Source of the DNA: an uncultured Bacteroidales bacterium | GTDB lineage: Bacteria > Bacteroidota > Bacteroidia > Bacteroidales > UBA932 | Length of the DNA stretch: 64,000 nucleotides | Reading direction: 5' to 3' | Assembly: GCA_944326265.1 (NCBI GenBank) | Contig: CALVDE010000019.1 | Span: 1 to 64,000 of the forward strand | Shown: positions 27,701-34,601 of the stretch, piece after piece | Position numbering within the stretch: position 1 is the first letter of the stretch | Layout of the letters: every line of letters starts with the position of its first letter | Made by a program: the position numbers and the translations under genes | The notes under the pieces: generated by a model | Told to the model about the DNA's origin: nothing | Database searches by the model: none | The model's input: the letters and a program-made list of their open reading frames with translations, nothing else

Positions 27701-27927
27701 ATGTCCTCCACACCGTTGATGGCCTCCTCCAGAGGAGCTATCACCGCGTTCTGCACGGCTGTGGCGTTGGCACCGCTGTAAGTCGTGGATACGCGGATGG
27801 TAGGAGGTGCGATATCCGGGTACTGCTCGATAGGCAGAATTGCCAGCGCAATGATACCCACCAGCACCAGGAAAGTCGATATTGCGACCGACAGGATAGG
27901 CCGGTCTATGAACGTCTTTAGATTCAT
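24784..27927 (-). CDS. RND multidrug efflux transporter, HAE1/AcrB type
   Basis: This is the inner-membrane proton-driven pump of the tripartite system. The 1047-residue protein has 12 membrane segments and two large periplasmic loops. The proton-relay Asp pair is seen in GTVVDDAIIVVE (membrane segment 4), and the Lys in LLSKTAILITEYG (segment 10) is the usual partner. This places it in the drug/hydrophobe group rather than the heavy-metal group. It follows the adaptor gene by 3 bases and overlaps the outer-membrane gene by 4. Confidence 0.95.
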   Translation of the reverse strand: MNLKTFIDRPILSVAISTFLVLVGIIALAILPIEQYPDIAPPTIRVSTTYSGANATAVQNAVIAPLEEAINGVEDMTYMTSEASNSGSASITVYFKQGIDPDMAAVNVQNRVSRATSLLPAEVTRVGVEVSKRQSSTLKVFALVSPDSTYDETFLTNYLSINVKPQIQRISGVGDCNVMGGDYAMRVWMKPDVMAQYGLIPSDVSAALSSQNIEASTGAIGENSDNVFQYTLRYKGRLSTEEEFGEIVIRAYDDGRVLKLKDIADIELGAVSYNFEGRVKGAPGVTCMINQTAGSNANEIIKEIDAYLETVKADLPKGIEIIDIMSTKDFLDASIQEVIKTLFETILLVVLVVYVFLQSPRATLIPTICIFVALIATFAFMIVAGFTINLITLFALILVIGTVVDDAIIVVEAVQARFDMGYRSAYKAAMDGVEGVSAAVVSATLVFMAVFIPVSFLGGTSGLFYKQFGLTMAAAVGFSAINALTLSPALCALIMKPNEIVAPGEKPKQFSTRFRIAFEASFGRMITKYKGGVKFFIKYKWVGVGTLVAACGLLVYFMATAKTSLVPNEDTGSLFISVDAAPGTTLAETNDILTEMQNSIKDIEEINTYNQVAGFSFSGSGASHAMMMIRLKDWSLRPDKDQSYTAVIEKIYANTAHIKNAQIFIFAPPMISGYGTGNSFFVDLQDRSGRGIDALEDVTQGFIAALNERPEVQLAYTSFSSDFPQYQIDVDAAKCIRAGTTTDAVLSVLSGYYGSMYVSNFNRFTKLYRVILQAPPEFRDDMQSLDDVYVRTSDGMAPVSQFVTLTKIYGAEVLNRFNMFTSITVQGMPNPGYSSGDIIAAIEEVSKEALPTGFGYEFSGMTREEAELAESNTTAIVYVICVIFIYLILCGMYESLFLPLAVLCSVPFGLMGSYFFTKLCGMESNIYTQVGMVMLIGLLSKTAILITEYGSQRRKRGMSLSAAALSAAGVRLRPILMTVLTMVIGLLPLITASGVGANGYRSLGIGTAGGMVVGTIALMFITPMFFVIFQYVEEKVMGKRKEERAAL

Positions 27928-27930
27928 ACG

Positions 27931-29055
27931 TTACTCTCCTTCGTTAGAATTGACAGGCGTACCGGTTATCGGAGTGCCCTCCCTGAGCAGGCCGGCTCCC
28001 TCGGACACTATCACATCGCCCTCGGCCAGACCGCTCTCAACGATATATTCCCGACCGTTGTTGAGACGGAACACCTTTATCTCATTGGAGACGGCCTTGC
28101 CGTCAATCACCTTGTATACAAATATCTTGTCCTGTATCTCGTATGTAGCCTCCTGAGGTATCACGATGCAGCCGTTCCTCTCATACGACACATTGACACG
28201 GCCTGAACCGCCGCTCATCAGACGACCGTCAGGATTGTCGAACACGGCCCTGACGCTCACCGCTCCGGTACCCTTGTCCACGATACGGCTGATCACGTCG
28301 ATATGACCCTGATGCTCGTAAATGGAGCCGTCGGCCATGGTCAGCGACACCGGCAGGAAAGAGTCCACGGTGTTGTCGATGGAGCCGTACTGACGGGTCA
28401 TCGAAAGCACCTCCTTCTCAGGCAGGGAGAAATATACGTACATCTGGGAATTGTCCGAAACGCTTATCAGGGGCTCCGCCATGGATGCGCTCACCAGTGC
28501 TCCCACTCTCACCGAAGTCATGCCTGCCGAACCGTTGACAGGACTCTTCACGATAGCGTAGGAAAGGTTCTGAGCCGCACTTGCCTCAGCGGCCTCAGCC
28601 TGTCTGAGAGCAGCGACCGCGCTGTTGTACGAGTTGCGGGCCGTCTGGAGCTCAAAATCCGAAATCACCTTGTCGGCATACAGGTCCTCGCTTCCCTCCA
28701 GGGAGAGCTCGGCTGTTGCCAGCTGGGCCTCGGCAGTAGCGACAGCGGCCTTGGCCTGCCTGTATGCTGCGGCATAGGGGATAGTGTCTATCACGAACAG
28801 CGTCTGCCCCTTCCTGACCTTGGCCCCCTCCTTTACCAGGACATCCGTAACGAATCCTGAAACCTGGGGTCTCACTTCCACATCCTGTTTTCCCTCTATG
28901 ACAGCAGAGTAGCTGACTGACAGAGACCTGTCCTCGGGAAATACTTTAAGAAGCGGATACGTAACCGCCTCCATCTGGCCCTGAGCCTTCTGCTTGCATG
29001 ATGTCATGCCGATAACGGCACAGAGGCCCAAAACCGCAATTTTCAGATAACGCAT
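27931..29055 (-). CDS. RND efflux periplasmic adaptor (membrane fusion protein)
   Basis: This adaptor links the inner-membrane pump to the outer-membrane channel. The 374-residue protein starts with a lipoprotein signal (lipobox MTSC near residue 20). Split lipoyl halves (EVRPQVSGFVTDVLVKEG and the later YAIVKSPVNG) surround an alpha-hairpin of about 75 residues. A beta-barrel and membrane-proximal domain follow. It is first in the four-gene operon adaptor-pump-channel-fucosidase. A small inverted repeat 42 bases upstream may be an operator. Confidence 0.93.
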   Translation of the reverse strand: MRYLKIAVLGLCAVIGMTSCKQKAQGQMEAVTYPLLKVFPEDRSLSVSYSAVIEGKQDVEVRPQVSGFVTDVLVKEGAKVRKGQTLFVIDTIPYAAAYRQAKAAVATAEAQLATAELSLEGSEDLYADKVISDFELQTARNSYNSAVAALRQAEAAEASAAQNLSYAIVKSPVNGSAGMTSVRVGALVSASMAEPLISVSDNSQMYVYFSLPEKEVLSMTRQYGSIDNTVDSFLPVSLTMADGSIYEHQGHIDVISRIVDKGTGAVSVRAVFDNPDGRLMSGGSGRVNVSYERNGCIVIPQEATYEIQDKIFVYKVIDGKAVSNEIKVFRLNNGREYIVESGLAEGDVIVSEGAGLLREGTPITGTPVNSNEGE

Positions 29056-29096
29056 ATATAATTACTCTTTAAAAATTCTGAGTCCGTGCTAGCAAC

Positions 29097-29117
29097 GATT
29101 GTGCCAAATACACAATC
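29097..29117 (-). promoter_or_regulatory. Candidate operator of the RND operon
   Basis: A perfect 7-bp inverted repeat GATTGTG-N7-CACAATC is centred 52 bases upstream of the adaptor start. Its spacer and left half overlap TGTATTTG on the minus strand, a one-mismatch -7 box, so a bound dimer would block the promoter. No regulator gene is adjacent. Confidence 0.4.
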
Positions 29118-29238
29118 ATTTCCGAATTTAACACATATATTTCCTTTTTCAACATCAATTCTGCCGTTCTGACTCCTGGGATATGCCGATTTCATACAGT
29201 TTTTGCCGCCCGTCAATACCGGACTGCTCCGTACAGGA

Positions 29239-30756
29239 TCACAGCACCTCCATCCCGGCCACAGCCCGACGGTAGCCGTCCACCATCGAGCGGACGATGT
29301 CGGCAGCCGAAGGCAGATCGGAGATGAGCGAAACGCCCTGGCCTATCTCCAGCTCGCCGGCTGACAGGTCGCCTTCGAAGATGCCCTGACGGGCCCGGCC
29401 GCGACCGAGCAGCTCCACGAGCTCTTCCTTCGAAGCCCCGCGGTCCTCGGCCTCCTGCACCTGTGCATAGAAATCGTTCTTGATCAGGCGGGTCGGACTC
29501 ACCTTCTTGAGGGCCAGCATCGTATCGCCCTCCTTGAGTCCGAGACAGAGCTGCTTGAACTCCTCGCTGGCACTGCTCTCGCGGCACAGGGCAAAACGGG
29601 TACCGACCTGCACGCCCTCGGCTCCGAGGGCGAAGGCAGCGGCCATTCCAGCCCCCGAGACGATACCGCCCGCAGCCAGCAGAGGCAGCGATACTGCCGC
29701 CCGGACCTGAGGCACCAGCACCATCGTAGCCGTCTCCTCCCGGCCATTGTGCCCGCCGGCCTCGAAACCCTCGGCCACCACCGCATCGACCCCGGCCTCA
29801 GCGCATTTGACCGCGAACTTGGAACTCGACACCACATGCGCTACCTTCACCCCGGCATCCTTGAGCCTCGGCGTCCATGTCTTGGGATTACCGGCCGAGG
29901 TAAAGACCACCGGCACCTTCTCAGACAGCACCACCTCCATCAGCTCTGCGGCATACGGAGACATCAGCGGCACATTGACCCCGAACGGCTTATCCGTAGC
30001 AGCGCGGCATGAAGCGATATGCTCCCGCAGCAGCTCCGGTTTCATCGACCCTGCCCCGAGCAAACCTAAACCGCCCGCGGCACTCACCGCCGAAGCCAGC
30101 CTCCAGCCGCTGCACCAGACCATTCCGCCGGAGACTATCGGATAACGGATGCCGAACACCGAGCACACCCGGTTGTCATTGCGGATGATTTCAGTACGCG
30201 ACTCGCACACCACCGCATCCATCAGCATATCGTGAGCCTCCCGGGGCACCGCATCCACCACCTGGAAATCGAAGCAGACCCCGACCTTGTACGGCCCGCC
30301 CTGAGAGCAGTCCGAAGCCCCTGCCAGCAGCCTGTCGTAGAAGCCCTTGCCGCGTCCCATCCGACCGCCGTCCATATCGAAGGCCACTCCCGGCACCACG
30401 ACCAGGTCGATATCGGAGATCCGCACCTCCTCCGACCCCTCCACAGGCTCCGGAATAGCATACGATTCGCCCGGAGTCAGTGCAGCCCTACCGGAGAACC
30501 GTCTGATTCTCAAGAAATCCCCGTCCACCACCGGCAAAAATACATTCTTCCCGGCCGCAGCACAGGCGAGCACCGCGTCCTGAGTCGCCACCTCATCCTG
30601 CATTGCCCAGTAGAACAGAATATTCCGGGCCTTCCGGAAACGCGGAAGCGCCATCAGACGCTCCATCACCGGCACAGAGCGGCGGCGGCGCTCCTCGAGG
30701 GGCACCTGTTTCTTGCGCATCGATATCAATTTGCGAAGTTCCTTCTTACTTTCCAT
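29239..30756 (-). CDS. Fusion: 5-formyltetrahydrofolate cyclo-ligase and nitronate monooxygenase-like flavoenzyme
   Basis: One uninterrupted 505-residue frame carries two enzymes normally encoded apart. Residues 1-192 are a 5-FTHF cyclo-ligase (ATP-dependent 5-formyl-THF to 5,10-methenyl-THF) with its GRMGRGKGFYDRLL nucleotide/Mg motif at about 131-144. Residues about 197-505 are an NAD(P)H/FMN-dependent nitronate monooxygenase (2-nitropropane dioxygenase family) starting at FGIRYPIVSGGMVW. It has AEGFEAGGHNG and the phosphate-binding GGIVSGAGM and ALGAEGVQVGTRF. There is no stop and no in-frame ATG at the junction; in-frame GTG codons at residues 197 and 200 could allow a second start. ATG 30756 begins the cyclo-ligase and follows a TATTTTTG -7 box. 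The open frame beyond it is antisense to queH. Confidence 0.82.
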   Translation of the reverse strand: MESKKELRKLISMRKKQVPLEERRRRSVPVMERLMALPRFRKARNILFYWAMQDEVATQDAVLACAAAGKNVFLPVVDGDFLRIRRFSGRAALTPGESYAIPEPVEGSEEVRISDIDLVVVPGVAFDMDGGRMGRGKGFYDRLLAGASDCSQGGPYKVGVCFDFQVVDAVPREAHDMLMDAVVCESRTEIIRNDNRVCSVFGIRYPIVSGGMVWCSGWRLASAVSAAGGLGLLGAGSMKPELLREHIASCRAATDKPFGVNVPLMSPYAAELMEVVLSEKVPVVFTSAGNPKTWTPRLKDAGVKVAHVVSSSKFAVKCAEAGVDAVVAEGFEAGGHNGREETATMVLVPQVRAAVSLPLLAAGGIVSGAGMAAAFALGAEGVQVGTRFALCRESSASEEFKQLCLGLKEGDTMLALKKVSPTRLIKNDFYAQVQEAEDRGASKEELVELLGRGRARQGIFEGDLSAGELEIGQGVSLISDLPSAADIVRSMVDGYRRAVAGMEVL

Positions 30757-30773
30757 AATTTTCAATATTTTCG

Positions 30774-30789
30774 CAAAAATATAATTTTG
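30774..30789. promoter_or_regulatory. Abutting divergent -7 boxes for the fusion gene and queH
   Basis: TATTTTTG on the minus strand (30781-30774) and TAATTTTG on the plus strand (30782-30789) sit back to back, each a full TAnnTTTG match. The two ATGs lie 18 and 10 bases beyond. Two polymerases could not occupy both at once, so the two genes may compete for expression. Confidence 0.55.
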
Positions 30790-30798
30790 TCCGATACG

Positions 30799-31440
30799 AT
30801 GGAAAAAGTTCTGCTTCACTCCTGCTGCGCCCCCTGCTCCGCCGCCATCCTCGAATGGATGGGGCAGAACGGCTATGAACCGACCATCCTCTTCTACAAC
30901 CCCAACATTTTCCCGGAGGAGGAATATCTCAAGCGGAAGCATGAGATAGTGCGGTATGCGCAGGAAATCGGAGTGGCGATAGTGGACCTGGACAAGGAAA
31001 ATACTGGGGGAAAGGACAATGCAGAAGTCTCCGCAGGGTATGAGGGAACAAGTGGGCGGCAGGGAGATCACAGAGATTTCTGGGAAAGACAGCATGAACA
31101 ATGGCTGAAATGCACCGTGGGTCTCGAAAATGAGCCGGAACGGGGCGGCCGCTGCCTCGCCTGCTTCAAGCACCGCCTCTGCACTGCGGCTGACTACGCC
31201 GCCGGACACGGCTTTCCCCTGTTCACCACCACCCTCGCCTCCTCCCGCTGGAAGGACATCCGGCAGATCAACGAGGCCGGCTTCTACGCCGAGGAGCATT
31301 GCGGCAGGGGCCTGACCCGCTTCTGGGACCGCAACTGGCGCAAGGGCGGCCTCTACGAACGCCGCAACATCCTCGCCCGCCAGTTCTACAACCAGCAGTA
31401 CTGCGGCTGCGAGTTCAGCCTCCGTAGACTAACTGAATAA
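30799..31440 (+). CDS. queH: Epoxyqueuosine reductase QueH
   Basis: QueH (former DUF208) performs the last step of queuosine synthesis, reducing epoxyqueuosine in tRNA, as a non-homologous replacement for QueG. The 213-residue protein has the family's cysteine pairs: HSCCAPCS at the N-terminus, RCLACFKHRL in the middle and QYCGCEFS at the end. It also has FYNPNIFPEEEY. These Cys bind an iron-sulfur cluster and a second metal. An insertion of about 20 residues rich in Gly/Glu near residue 70 looks extra. Its last 12 bases overlap the convergent toxin gene. Confidence 0.9.
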   Translation: MEKVLLHSCCAPCSAAILEWMGQNGYEPTILFYNPNIFPEEEYLKRKHEIVRYAQEIGVAIVDLDKENTGGKDNAEVSAGYEGTSGRQGDHRDFWERQHEQWLKCTVGLENEPERGGRCLACFKHRLCTAADYAAGHGFPLFTTTLASSRWKDIRQINEAGFYAEEHCGRGLTRFWDRNWRKGGLYERRNILARQFYNQQYCGCEFSLRRLTE

Positions 31441-31764
31441 ATACTTGGCAATCATGTGGTTATTACTGATATACCTGACCAGGTAAATGATTTCTCCTTC
31501 CGCATAATACTGAGTGAAAAAAACATACCACTGCGTAAGCCTACTTTTAGGGAAAACGGCATACAGCATCCCTCTGCCATATTTCTCAAAATATGGCGGA
31601 GCAGGCTTACTGACACGAAGATGAAGTGTTCTCTCAATATCCAGAATTAACTCCTCCACATATTCCACTGCAGTATCCTCAAAACTGAAGTATTCCTTGT
31701 CCAGGAGCGTCTCTATCAATTCTGAGAAATACTGCCTTACCTCCGGCAGGAACAGCACTCTCAT
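31429..31764 (-). CDS. RelE/ParE-type toxin
   Basis: This 111-residue protein has the small alpha/beta RelE/ParE layout: an N-terminal strand (RVLFLPEVRQYFSELI), a helical hairpin, then strands ending in YLVRYISNNHMI. Such toxins are either ribosome-dependent mRNA nucleases or gyrase poisons; sequence alone does not tell which. ATG 31764 lies 2 bases after the antitoxin stop; a TTG at 31770 would overlap it instead. Antitoxin-first order and tight spacing are typical of type II modules. It runs 12 bases into the end of queH. Confidence 0.75.
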   Translation of the reverse strand: MRVLFLPEVRQYFSELIETLLDKEYFSFEDTAVEYVEELILDIERTLHLRVSKPAPPYFEKYGRGMLYAVFPKSRLTQWYVFFTQYYAEGEIIYLVRYISNNHMIAKYLFS

Positions 31765-31766
31765 AC

Positions 31767-31994
31767 TCAACGACTTCTTTTCCTATATGCTTCACGGATA
31801 TCCGAGACTATTCCCGGCATAAGCTGCTGAGCGGTTACCGCCCGTTTCAGATCTTCGTCCGGTTCAAGATACTCCTGCTTGGTGAGGATAAATGTCTCGT
31901 TACGTCCTCTCTGGATTATAATCTGCTCATTTGCAGCTAAGTCCAAATATTTTTTCAAATTGCTTCTCAACTCGGATGAACTTATCACTCTCAT
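31767..31994 (-). CDS. Phd/YefM-type antitoxin
   Basis: This 75-residue protein begins MRVISSSELRSNLKKYLDL, the DNA-binding N-terminus of the Phd/YefM family. A QRGRNETFILTKQEY strand segment and a basic C-terminal tail follow, which would wrap the toxin. It should both neutralise the adjacent toxin and repress its own operon. A 20-bp palindrome stands 13 bases upstream of ATG 31994. The open frame upstream of that ATG has no start context and would run through the palindrome. Confidence 0.78.
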   Translation of the reverse strand: MRVISSSELRSNLKKYLDLAANEQIIIQRGRNETFILTKQEYLEPDEDLKRAVTAQQLMPGIVSDIREAYRKRSR

Positions 31995-32007
31995 ATTTCT
32001 GTCGATT

Positions 32008-32027
32008 TTGTACACTATAATGTACAA
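32008..32027. promoter_or_regulatory. Palindromic operator of the toxin-antitoxin operon
   Basis: TTGTACA-CTATAA-TGTACAA is a perfect inverted repeat with 7-bp arms. It lies just ahead of the antitoxin gene on the minus strand and is the expected site for the Phd-like dimer. It also ends 21 bp before the -7 box of the divergent lipoprotein gene (32049-32056), covering its -33 position, so it could influence both. Confidence 0.6.
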
Positions 32028-32048
32028 CAAAGATAAGATTAATTTTCA

Positions 32049-32056
32049 TATCTTTG
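32049..32056 (+). promoter_or_regulatory. -7 box of the metallopeptidase lipoprotein gene
   Basis: TATCTTTG followed by CG matches the consensus exactly, 26 bases before ATG 32083. No TTTG is present at the -33 position; the toxin-antitoxin palindrome lies there instead. Confidence 0.5.
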
Positions 32057-32082
32057 CGAATAATGGCTAAACACTGCGCAAT

Positions 32083-34137
32083 ATGATGAAACGGATACCT
32101 ACTGTCATGCTGGCCGCGGCGACGATGATTATGAGCGGCTGTAACGGAAACAATAACGGCAATCAACAGAAGACCATGAGCAATATTTCGGAAGAGACCG
32201 TCAATAGGACGGTACAGGCCATAGTGGAGAAATGTCCGCAGGCCGACCAGGCACTGGTGCAGAAGGGCGTGGCCCAGGCGGCAGCACTGTGGAGGACTGA
32301 GGACGGCACTGAAGCGGAGTTCGAACAGTTCGCCGCCGAAAGTTACGCTGCTACGCCCGAAGACCGCAAGGTGCTGTTCGACAAGCTGTCGGCGGCATTC
32401 GAGACCCTTTACGGCACATCCAACCAAGTAGCCGTGCGGCTGCAGGCTCCGCTGCATCTGACCGGCTCGGAGCTCACTGGGATAGACTACATCCTCGGAG
32501 CATTCGACCCCTATTCTCACCTGTCGGATGACCTATTTGCCAACAAGACGGCATTCGTCACCATCCTCAACTTCCCGTTCTACACCCTCGAGGAGAAAAA
32601 CACCCTCGGAAAGAACTGGAGCCGCCTCGAATGGGCCTACGCCCGCATGGGAGATGCATTCACCACCAGGGTGCCGGCAGCAGTCAAGGCCCGTTACGCC
32701 CAGGTACTCAGCGGCTGCGAGAACTACATCGCCTCCTACAATATCATGATGGGACATCTGCTCACAGATGACGGCCGCCGCCTCTTCCCCGAGGACATGG
32801 TGCTGCTCTCGCACTGGAACCTGCGCGACGAGCTCAAGAGCAACTACGCCGACATTCCCGATGCCAATGAGAAACAGGAGATGATCTTCCAGGTGATGCT
32901 CCGTATCGTGGACCAGACCATCCCGAAGGACGTGGTGAACAACCCGGCATACGACTGGGCACCCTATTCCAACAAGACTTACAAGGACGGTAAGGAAGTG
33001 CAGCTCCAGCCCGAGACCGACGTGCGCTACTCGCATATCCTCAACACATTCCATGTGGAAGAGCAGATCGACCTCTACAGCCCTGAGCTGCCCACCGGCA
33101 TCGCACGCAACTTCGAGGAGGGCATGGAAGTATCCGCTAAGGACATCGAGGAGCTGTTCATCCGCCTGATATCTTCCGATGAGGTGAAGGAAGTCGCCGC
33201 GCTCATCAAGGAGCGTCTGGGCCGCGACCTGAGACCCTACGACATCTGGTATGACGGATTCAAGAGCCGCTCGGCCATGCCTGAGGACGAACTGACCGAG
33301 ATGACCCGGCGCAAATACCCTGATGCGCAGGCATTTGCTAAGGATATGCCCAGAATGCTCCGCTACCTGGGATTCCCTGCCCATGATGCCAAATACATCG
33401 CTGAACGCATCGTAGTGGAACCGGCCCGCGGCTCAGGCCATGCCTGGGGAGCTCAGGGACGCTGGGAGCCCGCCCGTCTGCGCACCCGCATCGGAGACAA
33501 GGGCATGGACTACAAGGGTTACAACATCGCAGTCCACGAGTTCGGCCACAACGTCGAGCAGACCCTGGACCTCTACGACATCGACTACTACATGCTCAAC
33601 GGCGTGCCCAACACCGCCTACACAGAGGCCCTGGCCTTCATCTTCCAGAAACGGGACCTCCAGCTCCTGGGCTTTGACTATGAGATGGACGACAACACCA
33701 CCCTCGACATCTTCTGGGGCGCCTACGAGATCATGGGTGTCGCACTGGTGGACATGTATACCTGGCAGTGGCTCTACAGCCATCCCGATGCTACGGCATC
33801 CGAGCTGCGCGATGCCGTCAACAGCATAGCCAAGGACGTATGGAACAAGTACTACGCCCCCGTGCTAGGCACCCCCGACTGTCCCCTGCTGGCCGTCTAC
33901 TCGCACATGGTCAACTCCCCGATGTATCTGCCCAACTATCCCTTCGGCCACATCATCGAGTATCAGCTTGAGAGCCATCTGGCACAGTGCCGCAACAAGG
34001 CCGAGTTCGCCTCGGAGATCCGCCGTATCTACACCCTCGGCCGCCTGACCCCTCAGATATGGATGCAGCAGGCCGTCGGCTCCGAGGTCAGCGTGGATCC
34101 GCTCCTCGAGGCCGTCGGCACAATCGTCTCCAAATAA
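32083..34137 (+). CDS. Zinc metallopeptidase lipoprotein (HEFGH)
   Basis: This 684-residue protein has a lipobox MIMSGC (Cys near residue 20) followed by a Gly/Asn-rich tether. It is mostly helical, with the zinc motif AVHEFGHNVEQ (HExxH) around residue 486. About 20 residues on, VPNTAYTEALAF would provide the third ligand Glu, as in gluzincin peptidases of the M3/M49-like group. It is therefore probably a surface or periplasmic peptidase; I cannot name its substrate. A second ATG directly after the first (32086) is equally possible. It is apparently monocistronic and shares its upstream region with the toxin-antitoxin operon. Confidence 0.75.
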   Translation: MMKRIPTVMLAAATMIMSGCNGNNNGNQQKTMSNISEETVNRTVQAIVEKCPQADQALVQKGVAQAAALWRTEDGTEAEFEQFAAESYAATPEDRKVLFDKLSAAFETLYGTSNQVAVRLQAPLHLTGSELTGIDYILGAFDPYSHLSDDLFANKTAFVTILNFPFYTLEEKNTLGKNWSRLEWAYARMGDAFTTRVPAAVKARYAQVLSGCENYIASYNIMMGHLLTDDGRRLFPEDMVLLSHWNLRDELKSNYADIPDANEKQEMIFQVMLRIVDQTIPKDVVNNPAYDWAPYSNKTYKDGKEVQLQPETDVRYSHILNTFHVEEQIDLYSPELPTGIARNFEEGMEVSAKDIEELFIRLISSDEVKEVAALIKERLGRDLRPYDIWYDGFKSRSAMPEDELTEMTRRKYPDAQAFAKDMPRMLRYLGFPAHDAKYIAERIVVEPARGSGHAWGAQGRWEPARLRTRIGDKGMDYKGYNIAVHEFGHNVEQTLDLYDIDYYMLNGVPNTAYTEALAFIFQKRDLQLLGFDYEMDDNTTLDIFWGAYEIMGVALVDMYTWQWLYSHPDATASELRDAVNSIAKDVWNKYYAPVLGTPDCPLLAVYSHMVNSPMYLPNYPFGHIIEYQLESHLAQCRNKAEFASEIRRIYTLGRLTPQIWMQQAVGSEVSVDPLLEAVGTIVSK

Positions 34138-34187
34138 ATTTTGGCACATTACCAAAAATTGGTAACTTGCAGAAAATTTAGAAAAGG

Positions 34188-34433
34188 ATGAAAAATACAT
34201 CAGTGGCCCTCGGCCCTCATTTTGACAATTTTATTCAGGTCTCCATAGAAGAGGGACGCTACGGCAGTGCCAGCGAGATGGTCCGCGCCGGACTGCGCCT
34301 TCTCGAGGAGGAGGAACTGCGCGTCAATGCACTCAGACGTGCCATCGATGATGGTCTGAACAGCGGCATCGCCACCGGTTTCGATCCTGTCGCACACCTC
34401 GCTAGACTGAAAACAGGACTGCCCGATGAGTAA
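34188..34433 (+). CDS. parD: ParD-type antitoxin (ribbon-helix-helix)
   Basis: This 81-residue protein has the ParD layout: an N-terminal ribbon-helix-helix DNA-binding part (SVALGPHFDNFIQVSIEEG then YGSASEMVRAGLRLLEE), followed by a helical toxin-binding tail. The start is taken at ATG 34188. Its stop overlaps the start of a cut-down parE by 8 bases (34426-34433), as in intact parDE operons. Because the toxin is truncated, this antitoxin is probably an orphan that could still bind DNA or partner toxins. Confidence 0.82.
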   Translation: MKNTSVALGPHFDNFIQVSIEEGRYGSASEMVRAGLRLLEEEELRVNALRRAIDDGLNSGIATGFDPVAHLARLKTGLPDE

Positions 34434-34560
34434 GCTCCGTTTCACCAACAAGGCAGTCGGCGACCTTACGTCCATCTGGAACCATACTGAACGGACATGG
34501 TCTGCGCAGCAGGTTGAAAGATACTACAACATACTCATGAACGCATGCGGCAGCGGTTAG
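34426..34560 (+). pseudogene. parE: Truncated ParE toxin remnant
   Basis: This 44-codon frame begins ATGAGT inside the end of parD. It reads as the N-terminal half of a ParE toxin: LRFTNKAVGDLTSIWNHT, then the helix WSAQQVERYYNILMNAC. It stops at TAG after GSG. ParE proteins are about 95-100 residues, and no continuation is seen in any frame before the next promoter (34572). The C-terminal beta-sheet with the toxic residues has therefore been lost, and the module should be inactive. Confidence 0.75.
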
Positions 34561-34571
34561 GATAATTTTAG

Positions 34572-34579
34572 TAACTTTG
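34572..34579 (+). promoter_or_regulatory. -7 box of the AAA-ATPase/nuclease gene
   Basis: TAACTTTG is a full consensus match. Because transcription would start near 34586, the ATG at 34581 is excluded and the true start should be 34602, 34608 or 34614. Confidence 0.5.
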
Positions 34580-34601
34580 GATGTTGAACACCTTAAATCT
34601 A

